DNA of 64,000 bases from Ornithinibacillus massiliensis. Lineage in GTDB: Bacteria; Bacillota; Bacilli; Bacillales; Amphibacillaceae. This document shows, one piece after another, positions 9,301-22,570 of this stretch (positions are counted from its first letter, which is position 1; each line of letters opens with the position of its first letter). The position numbers and the translations under genes were made by a program. The notes below the pieces were generated by a model. It saw nothing but the letters and a program-made list of their open reading frames with translations, made no database searches and was not told the DNA's origin. The stretch spans positions 186,001 through 250,000 of the forward strand of contig NZ_JAGXBY010000004.1 of the NCBI RefSeq assembly GCF_018310345.1. Direction: 5' to 3'.

Positions 9301-10815
9301 TTACTTTAATTGTGCTTGTACTTCATCAAATTCTTTTTCCATTTCAGGACTTGGCTTGCTAAGTAAACTAATAATCACAGCAGCCAATAAATTAAGAACG
9401 AAACCAGGTACGATTTCATATAGGTCAAAAATTCCACCTTTCATATTGCCCCATATTACTACCGTAGCAGCACCTAATACAATCCCAACTAATGCACCCC
9501 AACGAGTAATTCCTTTCCAGAACAATGCTAGTATAATAGTTGGTCCAAATGCTGCACCAAAGCCAGCCCATGCATACCCAACTAAATCAAGCACTGACGC
9601 CTCTGGGTTAATAGCGATAATGGTTGCTACCAAGGCAATTACTACGGTTGCGATTCTTCCTACCCATACAAGTTCTTTTTCTGAAGCTTTCTTGCGAAGA
9701 ATTGCTTTATAGAAATCCTCTGCCACAGCTGAAGAAGAAACTAGTAATTGTGAGTCAATCGTACTCATAATAGCTGATAAGATTGCTGCTAATAGAATAC
9801 CAGAAATAACTGGATTAAATAATAATTGAGAGAAGGCAATAAAGATTACCTCATGATTGTCTAGCATTTGAACGCCATTCTCTGAAATAACCTTAATCCC
9901 ATAGTCACCTAAATATGCAGGGTCTTGTGTACTAATAAATGCTAATCCTACAAAACCTGTGAAAATCGCACCATAAAGACCTAGAATCATCCAAGTAGTA
10001 CCGATAAATCTAGCTTTAGGTACATCCTTTGGAGAACGAAGGGCCATGAAGCGAACCAAAATATGTGGTTGTCCAAAATAACCTAATCCCCAAGCAAGTG
10101 AGGAAATAATCGCCATGGTTCCGACACCAGTAATCATGCTTAAATGTCCAGGATCTATTGCACCTACTGCTTCGACCGCTTTATCCCAGCCACCAATATT
10201 ATTAATTGCTACTATTGGTACGGCAATAATTGCTACTAACATAAGTGCTCCTTGGAAAAAGTCTGTCCAAGCAACAGCCAAAAATCCGCCTAAGAAAGTA
10301 TAGGAAACCACTACAAGAGCTCCGATCCATAATGCTGCTTGATAGGCTAATCCAAATGAGGCTTCAAATAATGTTGCACCCGCAACCATACCAGATGATG
10401 TATAAAAGGTAAAGAATAGCAAGATAACTAGCGCAGAGATAACACGTAAGAGGTGAGAATTATCTTTAAAACGGTGTTCCAAGAAGTCTGGTAGCGTAAT
10501 AGAGTTTTCGGAAACCTCTGTATATACACGTAAACGTTTTGCAACAAATTGCCAGTTTAAGTAAGCACCAGTTGCAAGTCCGACAGCAATCCACGCTTCC
10601 CCTAAACCATATAAATAAATTGCACCTGGTAGTCCTAGTAATAGCCAACCACTCATATCTGATGCTCCAGCACTAAGGGCAGCAACTGCAGGTCCTAGTT
10701 TACGACCACCTAACACATAGTCCGATAAATTATTTGTTCTACGGTACATGACAATACCGATAGCAAGCATCCCAATTAAATAAAAAATAAACGTCAATAA
10801 GACTGTTGTATTCAT
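9301..10815 (-). CDS. putP: sodium/proline symporter (PutP/OpuE type)
   Basis: Na+-coupled proline importer of the solute:sodium symporter family (LeuT fold, about 13 helices, 504 residues). Recognisable blocks are SDYVLGGRKLGPAVAALSAGASDMSGWLLLGLPGA near the N-terminus and FLAVAWTDFFQGALM in the middle, both typical of PutP. It sits immediately upstream of gatCAB, exactly where B. subtilis has opuE, the osmotically induced proline transporter, so a role in osmoprotection or proline nutrition is likely. ATG 10815 is 9 nt from AGGAGG; TTG 10818 at 6 nt is an alternative. That ribosome site lies within the last codons of a 33-aa ORF upstream, so translation is probably coupled. Confidence 0.93.
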   Translation of the reverse strand: MNTTVLLTFIFYLIGMLAIGIVMYRRTNNLSDYVLGGRKLGPAVAALSAGASDMSGWLLLGLPGAIYLYGLGEAWIAVGLATGAYLNWQFVAKRLRVYTEVSENSITLPDFLEHRFKDNSHLLRVISALVILLFFTFYTSSGMVAGATLFEASFGLAYQAALWIGALVVVSYTFLGGFLAVAWTDFFQGALMLVAIIAVPIVAINNIGGWDKAVEAVGAIDPGHLSMITGVGTMAIISSLAWGLGYFGQPHILVRFMALRSPKDVPKARFIGTTWMILGLYGAIFTGFVGLAFISTQDPAYLGDYGIKVISENGVQMLDNHEVIFIAFSQLLFNPVISGILLAAILSAIMSTIDSQLLVSSSAVAEDFYKAILRKKASEKELVWVGRIATVVIALVATIIAINPEASVLDLVGYAWAGFGAAFGPTIILALFWKGITRWGALVGIVLGAATVVIWGNMKGGIFDLYEIVPGFVLNLLAAVIISLLSKPSPEMEKEFDEVQAQLK

Positions 10816-10818
10816 CAA

Positions 10819-10920
10819 TTAATTCCTCCTTTTGTTCGTAATGAGTGAAATAGTTGAAAATATAATAAGTAAAGGCATAGGTACAAACAACCAGAACCAA
10901 GTTAATCCATCAATCTCCAT
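10819..10920 (-). CDS. 33-aa membrane miniprotein upstream of and coupled to the proline symporter
   Basis: ATG at 10918-10920, preceded by AAAGGGG at a spacing of about 9 nt, opens a 33-codon frame: MEIDGLTWFWLFVPMPLLII, then FSTISLITNKRRN and TAA at 10819-10821. It encodes one hydrophobic helix (about 7-26) and a basic tail, so probably inside-C. Its last codons (AGG AGG AAT TAA) are the putP ribosome binding site, and the putP ATG follows 3 nt after the stop. Tiny membrane ORFs directly in front of SSS-family transporters are known as small accessory proteins in other symporter operons; whether this belongs to that group is inference. Confidence 0.6.
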   Translation of the reverse strand: MEIDGLTWFWLFVPMPLLIIFSTISLITNKRRN

Positions 10921-11139
10921 TTTTGTAACCCCTTTCTTTTTGGATGCTAGTTTATTGGAATACATATGTAATATATCATTTAATATCTATCTCTATATCC
11001 CAATATAGGTTCAACTCTTTCATTTATAATAACATAAAATGTTTACATTCCATTAATGAATCAATTTTTTTGTATAATATTCCAAATAATGTTACAATAA
11101 GAAAATTGTCGGTTTTCTGCGAAAAAAGTTTGTAAACAC
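10921..11139. other. AT-rich putP upstream region
   Basis: About 220 bp between the putP leader ORF and the terminator of the peptide cassette. It must hold the putP promoter but no single -35/-10 pair stands out. I see no convincing SigB site, although opuE in B. subtilis has one. Confidence 0.3.
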
Positions 11140-11175
11140 AAAAAAAAGACCTGAGGTAGCTTTCACCACTTCAGG
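11140..11175 (-). terminator. terminator of the regulator-peptide cassette
   Basis: On the minus strand an 11-bp stem with one mismatch and a 4-nt GAAA loop (arms 11165-11175 and 11150-11160) is followed by TCTTTTTTTTG. It lies about 75 bp after the pro-peptide stop. Confidence 0.85.
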
Positions 11176-11247
11176 CAAATCTATCATATAGTAATAGGGT
11201 AAAAAACATAGATTACTGACAAGCTTAAGTAAATTGACTAATAGATA

Positions 11248-11391
11248 TTAAAGGCTAGTTACAATAGTTGAATGTTTTAGTACACTTGGTTCTGATTCAC
11301 CATGTGCTAAATCAGTTTGTTGGTCCTGCATAAAGAAAAATCCTCCCATCAGAAGAGTACCTAGTGCGATTGAAGCAAATAGTTTTTTCAT
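11248..11391 (-). CDS. secreted signalling pro-peptide (Phr/NprX-like), 47 aa
   Basis: ATG at 11389-11391 lies 7 nt after AGGAGGG and 17 nt downstream of the regulator gene; stop TAA at 11248-11250. The protein begins MKKLFASIALGTLLMGGFFF, a basic n-region plus hydrophobic export segment. It continues with a polar stretch (MQDQQTDLAHGESEPSVLK) and ends HSTIVTSL. This is the architecture of Phr, NprX and PapR precursors: exported, trimmed, and re-imported by an oligopeptide permease to act on an RRNPP receptor. The mature peptide is not certain: SEPSVLK has the S-x-P start of the B. cereus-group NprX peptide (SKPDIVG), but a C-terminal piece is equally possible. A strong terminator follows. 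It is too short for usual gene callers. Confidence 0.72.
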   Translation of the reverse strand: MKKLFASIALGTLLMGGFFFMQDQQTDLAHGESEPSVLKHSTIVTSL

Positions 11392-11408
11392 ATTTCATCC
11401 CTCCTCTC

Positions 11409-12677
11409 TTATAAATTAACTACTCCCTCATATGTGAGGTTTGCTAGTTTATAGTATTTAACAGAGTCTTTATATCTTCCTACGCTTTCAAAATGCTTAC
11501 CTAACATATTTGAAAACAAGATTAGATTTAGGTAATCCTTTCTTTTTTGTAGGAAAGGAATAAAGTCCTCTGTTACTAACGAAATAAATTCATCAGACCT
11601 CTCATCAATAACATATTGATACGTAAGAATTATATAATCATAAAATTTATAATTAACATGATTTTTCGGAAGTTCTTTTAATAACACTTTTGACTGTTCA
11701 ATAGCTTGTTTTGCTAAATCATGTTTATGAATTTTATAATATTCCTTTACTAGATTTGTTATTCCAATTAGCCTTTCGTTGAGATGGATTTCTTCGTTGT
11801 TGACTACTTCATTAAAGCACTTTATAGCTTCTTTTGAATCACCAATAGTAGCATAAAGATAGCCTAGATTTTGGTTAGTTAATTGTATAACTTGCTTACT
11901 TTTATTAAGTTCGCCTAGGTGCCTTGCTAGATTATAGTGTTTAATTGCTTTTTCATACATTTTAATTCTTCTATATGAAATTCCTAAGACAATATGACAC
12001 TGTGCACAACGAATAAAATTATAAGCCTTTTGAAAAACATCTATTGCCTTATTAGAATATTCTATAGCTTCAAGTGCGTTTAGCAATTTACTATGTGTAA
12101 TCGATACAGCATAATGAAGATCAGCAATTTCCTCTTCGGAAATATGAATATGCTTAAGCTTCTCTTCCGCAATTTTATACATCCTCATTGCTTGGTTGTA
12201 TTCACCGATTACAGAATTGTAATTCCCTCTAAACTTATACCAGTAATATTGACATAAACTATCAAAAGTACTTGAAACTTCATTTAAACTATTAATTTGC
12301 TTTAATGCATTATCAATTTCACCTAGTACTAGAAAGTATCTAATTTTATGTATTTCAAACAACATATAACTATCGGAACGAATCATGGTCATTAATTCAT
12401 TTAACTCATTATACTTTTCAATTATTTCCTTTTTATCATTAACCTCGAAAAGTAAATTAAACCACTGTTCACATTTTTCCTTAACAGTTATATTTTTCTC
12501 GCTGTCAAGCTCAATACCAAGTCTAGTACATAGCATACTCACCACTTCTGGACTTGCCTCTGCACGAAGATTTTCTATCTTAGACAAATAGGACATAGAA
12601 ACAATTCCTTCTGCTAGTTCTTCTTGAGTCATACCTTGCTTCACTCGCTGTAATTTGATAAAGGAGCCGATTTCCAC
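11409..12677 (-). CDS. RRNPP-family HTH-TPR regulator (NprR-like peptide receptor)
   Basis: A 422-residue cytoplasmic protein: an N-terminal xenobiotic-response HTH (about 5-60; LQRVKQGMTQEELAEGIVSMSYLSKIE), then about nine degenerate tetratricopeptide helical pairs from about 70 to the end. Clear repeats are AYNFIRCAQCHIVLGISYRR, YEKAIKHYNLARHLGE and QNLGYLYATIGDSKEAIKCF. Size and layout equal those of NprR (about 423 aa), with PlcR and Rap as relatives. The GTG start follows AGGAGG by 8 nt. A 47-aa exportable peptide gene lies directly downstream, the classic receptor-signal arrangement, so a peptide-controlled transcription factor is inferred. It lies between putP and the P5C dehydrogenase gene; neither can be assumed to be its target. 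Confidence 0.85.
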   Translation of the reverse strand: MEIGSFIKLQRVKQGMTQEELAEGIVSMSYLSKIENLRAEASPEVVSMLCTRLGIELDSEKNITVKEKCEQWFNLLFEVNDKKEIIEKYNELNELMTMIRSDSYMLFEIHKIRYFLVLGEIDNALKQINSLNEVSSTFDSLCQYYWYKFRGNYNSVIGEYNQAMRMYKIAEEKLKHIHISEEEIADLHYAVSITHSKLLNALEAIEYSNKAIDVFQKAYNFIRCAQCHIVLGISYRRIKMYEKAIKHYNLARHLGELNKSKQVIQLTNQNLGYLYATIGDSKEAIKCFNEVVNNEEIHLNERLIGITNLVKEYYKIHKHDLAKQAIEQSKVLLKELPKNHVNYKFYDYIILTYQYVIDERSDEFISLVTEDFIPFLQKRKDYLNLILFSNMLGKHFESVGRYKDSVKYYKLANLTYEGVVNL

Positions 12678-12752
12678 GTTAATTTCCTCCTACCATTTGC
12701 CTCTATTTCTATTTGTTAATTATATAATAGCATATTTTTTGAATTTTCATAT

Positions 12753-12832
12753 TGGGAAAGTTGGGGGTAAAAAGTACTAATAAAGCCCAAAAAACTTTCC
12801 TACTTTCCTAAAATGAGGAAAGTAGGAAAGTT
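12753..12832. repeat. G-rich element plus perfect 16-bp inverted repeat upstream of the RRNPP gene
   Basis: Bases 12793-12808 and 12817-12832 form a perfect 16-bp palindrome (AACTTTCCTACTTTCC and its complement) with an 8-nt loop. On the minus strand it is followed by TTTTTT, so it can act as a terminator or attenuator about 115 bp ahead of the RRNPP start. Next to it, 12753-12784 carries TGGGAAAGTTGGGGG...TACTAATAAA, which recurs at 62647-62674 beside the guaA-type terminator. GGAAAGTAGG/GGAAAGTTGG is thus repeated in and around the palindrome, suggesting protein-binding boxes. Confidence 0.6.
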
Positions 12833-12930
12833 ATGATGAAAAAATCCAATTCGTTTTGATGAATTTTGTCGTTTCTTGTCATAAAGTTATCTTTGCATGT
12901 ATAGTTTTTTCCTAATTTTCATAGGTCTGT

Positions 12931-12965
12931 AAAAAAAGCCTCTTTCGACTAATGGAAAGAGGCTT
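12931..12965 (-). terminator. terminator of the P5C dehydrogenase gene
   Basis: A perfect 11-bp stem (AAGCCTCTTTC at 12936-12946 and its complement at 12955-12965) is followed on the minus strand by a run of seven T. It starts right after the stop codon. Confidence 0.9.
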
Positions 12966-12970
12966 CATGA

Positions 12971-14518
12971 TTATAACATTTCAGAAGTTGTTTTACCTTG
13001 CATATGTTGGATTAGATAGTCTGGTCCACCTGCTTTTGAATCTGTACCTGACATATTAAATCCACCGAATGGTTGGTAACCAACGATTGCAGCAGTACAT
13101 CCACGGTTGAAGTATAAGTTTCCAACATGGAAGTCTCTGCGTGCTTGTTCTAGATGCTCACGATTATTCGTGATTACGGCACCCGTTAGTCCAAATTCTG
13201 TATTATTAGCAATCTCGATTGCTTCTGTGAAATCTTTTGCTTTTGTTAGACCAACAACTGGTCCAAAGATTTCTTCTTGCATGATACGAGCTTTTGGATC
13301 AAGATCAGCAATTACAGTTGGGTTAATAAACCAGCCTTTAGAATCATCACCAGTACCACCAACTAGTAAGTTACCTTCTTCCTTACCGATTTCAATGTAT
13401 TTCATAATCTTATCGTAAGAACCTTGGTCAATAACTGGTCCCATGTATAGATTTTCAGTTGGATCACCAACAGTTAATTCTTTCGTTAATTCAACAATAC
13501 GATCTTTGACTTGATCATATACATCCTCATGAATGACTGCACGAGAGCATGCAGAACATTTTTGTCCTGAGAAGCCGAATGCAGATTGTACAATAGATTG
13601 AGCTGCTAGTTCAAGATCAGCTTCTTTATCTACCACAATCGTATCTTTACCACCCATTTCTAGGATAGTACGTTTTAACCAAATTTGACCTGGTTGAATT
13701 TTCGCTGCGTTTTCAAAAATATTTAGTCCAACTTCACGTGAACCTGTGAAACTAATAAAGCGTGTACGTGGGTGATTAACTAAGTAATCCCCAACTTCAC
13801 TACCAGGACCAGGAATGTAGTTAATAATACCTGCTGGCATACCAGCTTCTTCAAGTACTTCCATAAATTTATAAGCAACAACTGGTGTTACACTTGCTGG
13901 CTTTAATAAAACTGTATTACCAGTTACCATTGCAGCAACTGCAGTTCCTGCCATAATTGCAAATGAGAAATTCCAAGGAGAAATAACTAATCCTACTCCC
14001 AATGGAATGTAATCAAAACGGTTATGCTCGATAGGACGGCTATTTACTGGCATACCATCTTTTAGTTTAAGCATTTGACGACCATAAAACTCTAAAAAGT
14101 CGATGGCTTCTGCAGTTTCACCATCTGCTTCCTTCCAAGGCTTACCAGCTTCTTTTACAAGATGCGCATTGAATTCATGCTTGCGACGACGTACAATGGC
14201 AGCTGCACGGAACAAGATATCTGCACGGAACTTAGGATCAGAAATTCTCCAGTAATTTTGGAATCTTTCATCAGCAACTTTCATTGCTTTTTCTGCTAGT
14301 TCTTTATTAGCTTTTGATACATACCCGATTACTTCCTCTTTATTAGACGGATTCACGGACACAATCTTATCTTCTGTAAAGATGCGCTCTCCACCAATAA
14401 TGAGTGGATATTCTTTCCCTAGGTCAGCTTCAACCTTTGCGATTGCATCTAGCATTTGTTGCTTATTCTCTTCAACTGTAAAGTCCAAAAATGGCTCATG
14501 CTTGTAAGGTACTACCAT
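12971..14518 (-). CDS. pruA: L-glutamate gamma-semialdehyde (1-pyrroline-5-carboxylate) dehydrogenase
   Basis: NAD(P)+-dependent oxidation of glutamate-gamma-semialdehyde to glutamate, the second step of proline and the last of arginine/ornithine catabolism. The 515 residues match the RocA/PutC length. They show the ALDH motifs [12 protein letters not shown] (near 180), FTGSREVG (near 257), the general base Glu287 in LEMGGKD and the nucleophile Cys321 in GQKCSACSR. The gene has its own terminator and stands alone; no proline dehydrogenase is in the window. A proline symporter lies 2 kb downstream with the RRNPP cassette between them, so a functional link through proline is likely but co-regulation is not shown. 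RocA versus PutC cannot be decided. Confidence 0.93.
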   Translation of the reverse strand: MVVPYKHEPFLDFTVEENKQQMLDAIAKVEADLGKEYPLIIGGERIFTEDKIVSVNPSNKEEVIGYVSKANKELAEKAMKVADERFQNYWRISDPKFRADILFRAAAIVRRRKHEFNAHLVKEAGKPWKEADGETAEAIDFLEFYGRQMLKLKDGMPVNSRPIEHNRFDYIPLGVGLVISPWNFSFAIMAGTAVAAMVTGNTVLLKPASVTPVVAYKFMEVLEEAGMPAGIINYIPGPGSEVGDYLVNHPRTRFISFTGSREVGLNIFENAAKIQPGQIWLKRTILEMGGKDTIVVDKEADLELAAQSIVQSAFGFSGQKCSACSRAVIHEDVYDQVKDRIVELTKELTVGDPTENLYMGPVIDQGSYDKIMKYIEIGKEEGNLLVGGTGDDSKGWFINPTVIADLDPKARIMQEEIFGPVVGLTKAKDFTEAIEIANNTEFGLTGAVITNNREHLEQARRDFHVGNLYFNRGCTAAIVGYQPFGGFNMSGTDSKAGGPDYLIQHMQGKTTSEML

Positions 14519-14605
14519 AAATTAAAACCTCCCATATTGTAATCCAATTTATTCCTACCGTTTTATTAATCTATCTCAGGAGTCTAATATACAATATATC
14601 GCAGA

Positions 14606-14630
14606 AAACGGAGTGGAATATATCCACCCC
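14606..14630 (-). terminator. terminator of the pcrB-pcrA-ligA-camS operon
   Basis: On the minus strand an 8-bp stem with one G-U pair (arms 14623-14630 and 14610-14617) and an AT loop is followed by GTTTTCTG, about 40 bp after the camS stop. The U-tract is modest. Confidence 0.55.
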
Positions 14631-14669
14631 TTATTCTAACGTAATATCAGCTTTGCTTCAAACATCTTA

Positions 14670-15788
14670 CTAATTGAACATATGAACAATTGGATTTTGT
14701 TCTCCAGCTTCACGATAAATATAGCCCTCTAACCGATCACTTGAGGTTATTTTAATTTCGATATCATAGTTGTTTGGAAACTCATCCTTAACCAATCCAT
14801 ACGTATATTGCGCAAATCCAACTATCTCTGCCTTCCCATTGAATTCAATTGGCACTTCAATAGTTAACTTCTGCAATTGTCCATTGACATAAAATCCTTC
14901 ACCGATGTATCCAACATAATTCGGGAAAAAGTCTGCTATATCTTTACCAAATGAATTCACAATTTGGGCATCATCAAAATACTTTTCTTCTGCTTCACTT
15001 GATGGGAATAAAATATATTCTTCATCAATCATTCCCCAATCATTAATCTTCCTATCGCCTTCTTTAACATACGTTTTCGCAACAAAGTTCCCTGGTACTG
15101 CTGAACCCTGTTTCTCTTCCCTATAGATGGCAAACATAATTGGTACATTTTGTAGGCCGTCAATCTCTCTAATCCGTTCTAAAATTGTTTGAGCGAACTT
15201 TTCACCCTCTGCTAGCATTTCTTTCTCTGTAATCGGTTCATAATAATATGGTCCGCCTATTTCCGTTTGAAAGCGGTACTGGGATTTCATCGCTAAACCA
15301 ATCGACATCCCTACCAATTCCACTGTTTTATCTTCATTTCTCTTTAAAAAGTTTTGCTCTAGGATATGCGTCAAATATCTCGGGTTTTCTCGATAATCGT
15401 CCACTTCTGCATTCGTTTTAACTTTTGGATTCAATTCATCAATCCACTCATATACGGTTGTACTATCCAAATATTGACCTTCTTCAAAATAATATTGACT
15501 CGGATCAAAATATTCCTTCGAATGCCTCATTAGCCCTTGTTCCAATTCATCGATATCAAGACGGTTATCCGCCATTTGGTGTGTAGTAACCCCTCTCGCT
15601 TTACTCGTTCTGTACGGTAAAACTACGCTATACTCTTCATCCGAAAGCTTATAGGTTGGTACAATAGAAGGCTGTCCCGTTGGTTGTTCTTCCGTTTGTA
15701 ACAATTCATCGTCCTTATTATTTAACCCTGGTACACAACTTGTTAGTAGAACAAGTATGCTTAATAGGAATATACTTATTTTTTTCAA
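14670..15788 (-). CDS. camS: CamS-family sex pheromone-type lipoprotein
   Basis: A secreted lipoprotein of 372 residues. Its signal peptide ends in the lipobox LLTSC (Cys18), giving a membrane-anchored product. In enterococci and staphylococci the CamS signal peptide is processed into a peptide pheromone; in Bacillus (YerH) the role of the protein is unknown. The body (SDEEYSVVLPYRTSKARGVTTHQMADNRLD, then the ITSSDRLEGYIYRE tail) is typical of the family. The start is TTG behind AAGGAGGG, 13 nt after ligA, so it is the last gene of the pcrB-pcrA-ligA-camS operon, the same order as in B. subtilis. Confidence 0.9.
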   Translation of the reverse strand: MKKISIFLLSILVLLTSCVPGLNNKDDELLQTEEQPTGQPSIVPTYKLSDEEYSVVLPYRTSKARGVTTHQMADNRLDIDELEQGLMRHSKEYFDPSQYYFEEGQYLDSTTVYEWIDELNPKVKTNAEVDDYRENPRYLTHILEQNFLKRNEDKTVELVGMSIGLAMKSQYRFQTEIGGPYYYEPITEKEMLAEGEKFAQTILERIREIDGLQNVPIMFAIYREEKQGSAVPGNFVAKTYVKEGDRKINDWGMIDEEYILFPSSEAEEKYFDDAQIVNSFGKDIADFFPNYVGYIGEGFYVNGQLQKLTIEVPIEFNGKAEIVGFAQYTYGLVKDEFPNNYDIEIKITSSDRLEGYIYREAGEQNPIVHMFN

Positions 15789-15801
15789 GGTGCATCCCTC
15801 C

Positions 15802-20116
<4,315 letters not shown>

Positions 20117-20221
20117 GTTAAAACACCTTCCTTCAAAATCTTTGGCAAATTAACGTCCTATCCCTTTTCCTTCTAACCACCATGGCTAGTATACTTCCAA
20201 AAATTCAATAGATAGTCCTAA

Positions 20222-20911
20222 TTAGTTACTTTTTACTGCATGAACTGTTTTTAAAGCTTCCTTCAAATTTGTGTAGATGCTATTGCCAACAACAATTACA
20301 TCTGCATGATTCTTCATTTCTCTTGCTTGTTCTGGCTTTTCTATTCCGCCTCCATAGAAAAGTAGTGTATTCGTTAACTCTCCACGTACCTTCTGCAATA
20401 ATTCTGGATTTCCGTATTTTCCACTATATTCTATATAGAATATTGGAAGATGAAACACATTCTCCGCCATATATGCGTACGCTACCACATCTTCATCACT
20501 CGGTAACTTACAGCTTGCATGTTGGAAAGCTTTTGCCTCTTCATTTAAGATGCAGTATCCTTCTACAAAGATCTCATTCCAATTCATGATATCTTTATAT
20601 TCTTTAATGGCTTCGTGCTGAATATCCATCATCCATTTTTTCTCGGTACTATTCATAACCATTGGAATATAGTAATAATCAAATCCTGGAGTAATAGCCT
20701 CCATCGTCGAGATTTCTAAGATAACAGGAACCGTGTACCGGCGTATACTGGATAATAAATCCAACACCCCATCAAGGGTTACATTATCTGTTCCTCCTAC
20801 AATAATTGCGTCTGTACCAGATTCGCAAATGAGCTCTAAATCCTCATCATCAATTTCCTTCGCAGGGTCTAGCTTAAATACATGCTTCCATTCTTTCATA
20901 TTGGTATACAA
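20222..20911 (-). CDS. pcrB: heptaprenylglyceryl phosphate synthase PcrB
   Basis: TIM-barrel prenyltransferase joining heptaprenyl diphosphate to sn-glycerol-1-phosphate, an archaeal-type ether lipid step retained in Bacillaceae. The 229 residues carry the family blocks WKHVFKLDPAKEIDDEDL (N-terminus), GTDAIIVGGTDNVT (phosphate loop), YIPMVMNS, YIEYSGKYGNP and LFYGGGIEKPEQAREM...ADVIVVGN at the C-terminus. It lies about 100 bp upstream of pcrA with no terminator seen between them, the usual pcrB-pcrA order. Confidence 0.93.
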   Translation of the reverse strand: MYTNMKEWKHVFKLDPAKEIDDEDLELICESGTDAIIVGGTDNVTLDGVLDLLSSIRRYTVPVILEISTMEAITPGFDYYYIPMVMNSTEKKWMMDIQHEAIKEYKDIMNWNEIFVEGYCILNEEAKAFQHASCKLPSDEDVVAYAYMAENVFHLPIFYIEYSGKYGNPELLQKVRGELTNTLLFYGGGIEKPEQAREMKNHADVIVVGNSIYTNLKEALKTVHAVKSN

Positions 20912-21125
20912 AGGTCTAATCCTCCATTATTAAAAACTTTATCTATCACGCCTTGTAGCAGCTTAATCATAAGATAATAATCATATCGTTTATCCCTATC
21001 TTTCCATTAGTTTATTATAGCAAAAAAAAAGACTATCACCTGAATGATTTGATAAGTTTTTTTGGTGTAATAAATGGACAAAGATGTAGCGTTTCAGATG
21101 ATGTACAATCCCATCTCCGCAAAAG

Positions 21126-21169
21126 AAAAACCCTCTAAGTTTAACATGACGCTAACTTAGAAGGTTTTT
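21126..21169. terminator. strong hairpin terminator after the RlmI-like methyltransferase gene
   Basis: A 16-bp stem with one wobble (21126-21141 paired with 21154-21169), ending AAAAA on one side and TTTTT on the other, starts one base after the methyltransferase stop. It separates this gene from pcrB. Confidence 0.88.
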
Positions 21170-21170
21170 C

Positions 21171-22367
21171 CTACTTGATCTTCTTCACAAACACTACCTT
21201 CAAATAATTACCTTCTGGATATTCTTTTATAGTACGGAAATCTTCTGGTAGTGAAAATTCCTCCACTATTTTATAGCGAAAACCAGTTTCTTGAAAGGCT
21301 TTTTGGATAAACCCTTTGAACTTATTCATACCAAATGCACTACTATTCGTAGAGGCAACGATGACCCCATTATCTTCTGTTATCGCGATTGCTTCTTTCA
21401 GTAAGTCTTTATAATGCTTATCTGCACTAAACACATTCTTTTTAGACCTAGCAAAGCTTGGTGGGTCTAAAACTACTAAATCAAACAATAATTGCTTCCT
21501 AGCAGCATATTTAAAATACTGAAATACATCCTCGACGATAATATCCTGCGCTTCATAATCAATTCCATTTAAGCTGAATTGCTCTATCGTTTTTGGCTTA
21601 CTACGGTTGGCTAAGTCAACACTTGTCGTTTTAGTAGCTCCTCCTAATGCGGCAAACACAGAAAATGCCCCTGTATAAGAGAATGTATTTAACATATTCG
21701 TTCCATTGGCATATTTATCGCGGATTGTTTTCCTCACCTCACGTTGATCTAAAAATACACCTACCATTGCACCTTCATTGAGATAAACTGCAAAGTTAAC
21801 ACCGTTTTCTTTTACGATGATCGGGAACTCTCCACGCTCACCAGTAACAAAATCATCATCTTCCATGTATTGCCCTTTAGCATCAAACCGTTTTTTCTGA
21901 TAAATTCCCGTATAGTCAACAGCGTCTTTTAATGCTTCGATAATAGCATTCCGGAATTGGTAGATACCTTTGCTATACCAATTAATTAAATAGTACCCGT
22001 TAAAATAATCAATCGTAATTCCACCTACACCATCGCCTTCTCCATTAAAAACTCGAAAAGCCGTAGTATCTTCATCGGAAAATAGGTTTTTTCTTTTATA
22101 AATTGCTGAGGTTATTTTGTTTTTAAAGAAATGCATATCAAATTTCTCATGCTCTTGTTTACTTAGAATCCAGCCATATCCTTTGTTCTGTTTTCCATAA
22201 TAGCCTTTAGCAATAAATCGATTGTTATCGTCGACCAATTTGACGATGGTGCCTTCCTCTTTTAAATCCTTTAGATTGCTAATTGCTTCTGATACTATAA
22301 GCGGAAATCCGCTCCGATACTTCTTTATGAATTTAGGCTTTATCTTTAAATGAACTGTAGCTGCCAT
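21171..22367 (-). CDS. class I SAM-dependent rRNA methyltransferase (RlmI/YwbD-like)
   Basis: A 398-residue protein. The N-terminal PUA-like RNA-binding domain is about 1-75 (VHLKIKPKFIKKYRSGFPLIVSEAI...), the middle is an EEHEE-type linker, and the C-terminal half is a Rossmann methyltransferase with NMLNTFSYTGAFSVFAALGGA (SAM site) and the catalytic DPPSFARSKK. This is the RlmI/YwbD group, which makes 5-methylcytidine in 23S rRNA in E. coli; the exact target in Bacillus is not established. The gene is an insertion relative to B. subtilis, where pcrB follows yerC/yerD. It has a private terminator and is probably monocistronic. Confidence 0.85.
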   Translation of the reverse strand: MAATVHLKIKPKFIKKYRSGFPLIVSEAISNLKDLKEEGTIVKLVDDNNRFIAKGYYGKQNKGYGWILSKQEHEKFDMHFFKNKITSAIYKRKNLFSDEDTTAFRVFNGEGDGVGGITIDYFNGYYLINWYSKGIYQFRNAIIEALKDAVDYTGIYQKKRFDAKGQYMEDDDFVTGERGEFPIIVKENGVNFAVYLNEGAMVGVFLDQREVRKTIRDKYANGTNMLNTFSYTGAFSVFAALGGATKTTSVDLANRSKPKTIEQFSLNGIDYEAQDIIVEDVFQYFKYAARKQLLFDLVVLDPPSFARSKKNVFSADKHYKDLLKEAIAITEDNGVIVASTNSSAFGMNKFKGFIQKAFQETGFRYKIVEEFSLPEDFRTIKEYPEGNYLKVVFVKKIK

Positions 22368-22521
22368 TTATTCCAATCCAATCTGTATGTATTTTTTCTT
22401 TAGATTTAATGATTGTATCATACCTCACGTATGATCTCGCTAAATCTAGTAGAAAACACGCTTTTGCTTTAGTATTTTCCTATTCAACCATATTATTAGC
22501 AAGGTTATCCTAACAAAAGTG

Positions 22522-22554
22522 AAAAAGTCTGCATTCGTTTTTAGAATACAGACT
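22522..22554 (-). terminator. terminator of yerB-yerC
   Basis: On the minus strand an 11-bp stem with one G-U pair (arms 22544-22554 and 22526-22536) is followed by TTTTTC, 17 bp past the yerC stop. Confidence 0.85.
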
Positions 22555-22570
22555 AGTACATTCTTTCTGC

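Noticed and set aside
9278..9712. 144-codon plus-strand ORF opposite putP
   Set aside because: Mirror of membrane-protein codons; no ribosome site or homology.
21022..21062. Possible terminator with A9 and T7 flanks upstream of pcrB
   Set aside because: The pairing is only about 5 bp plus a bulge and no gene needs it; the real terminator is at 21126-21169.
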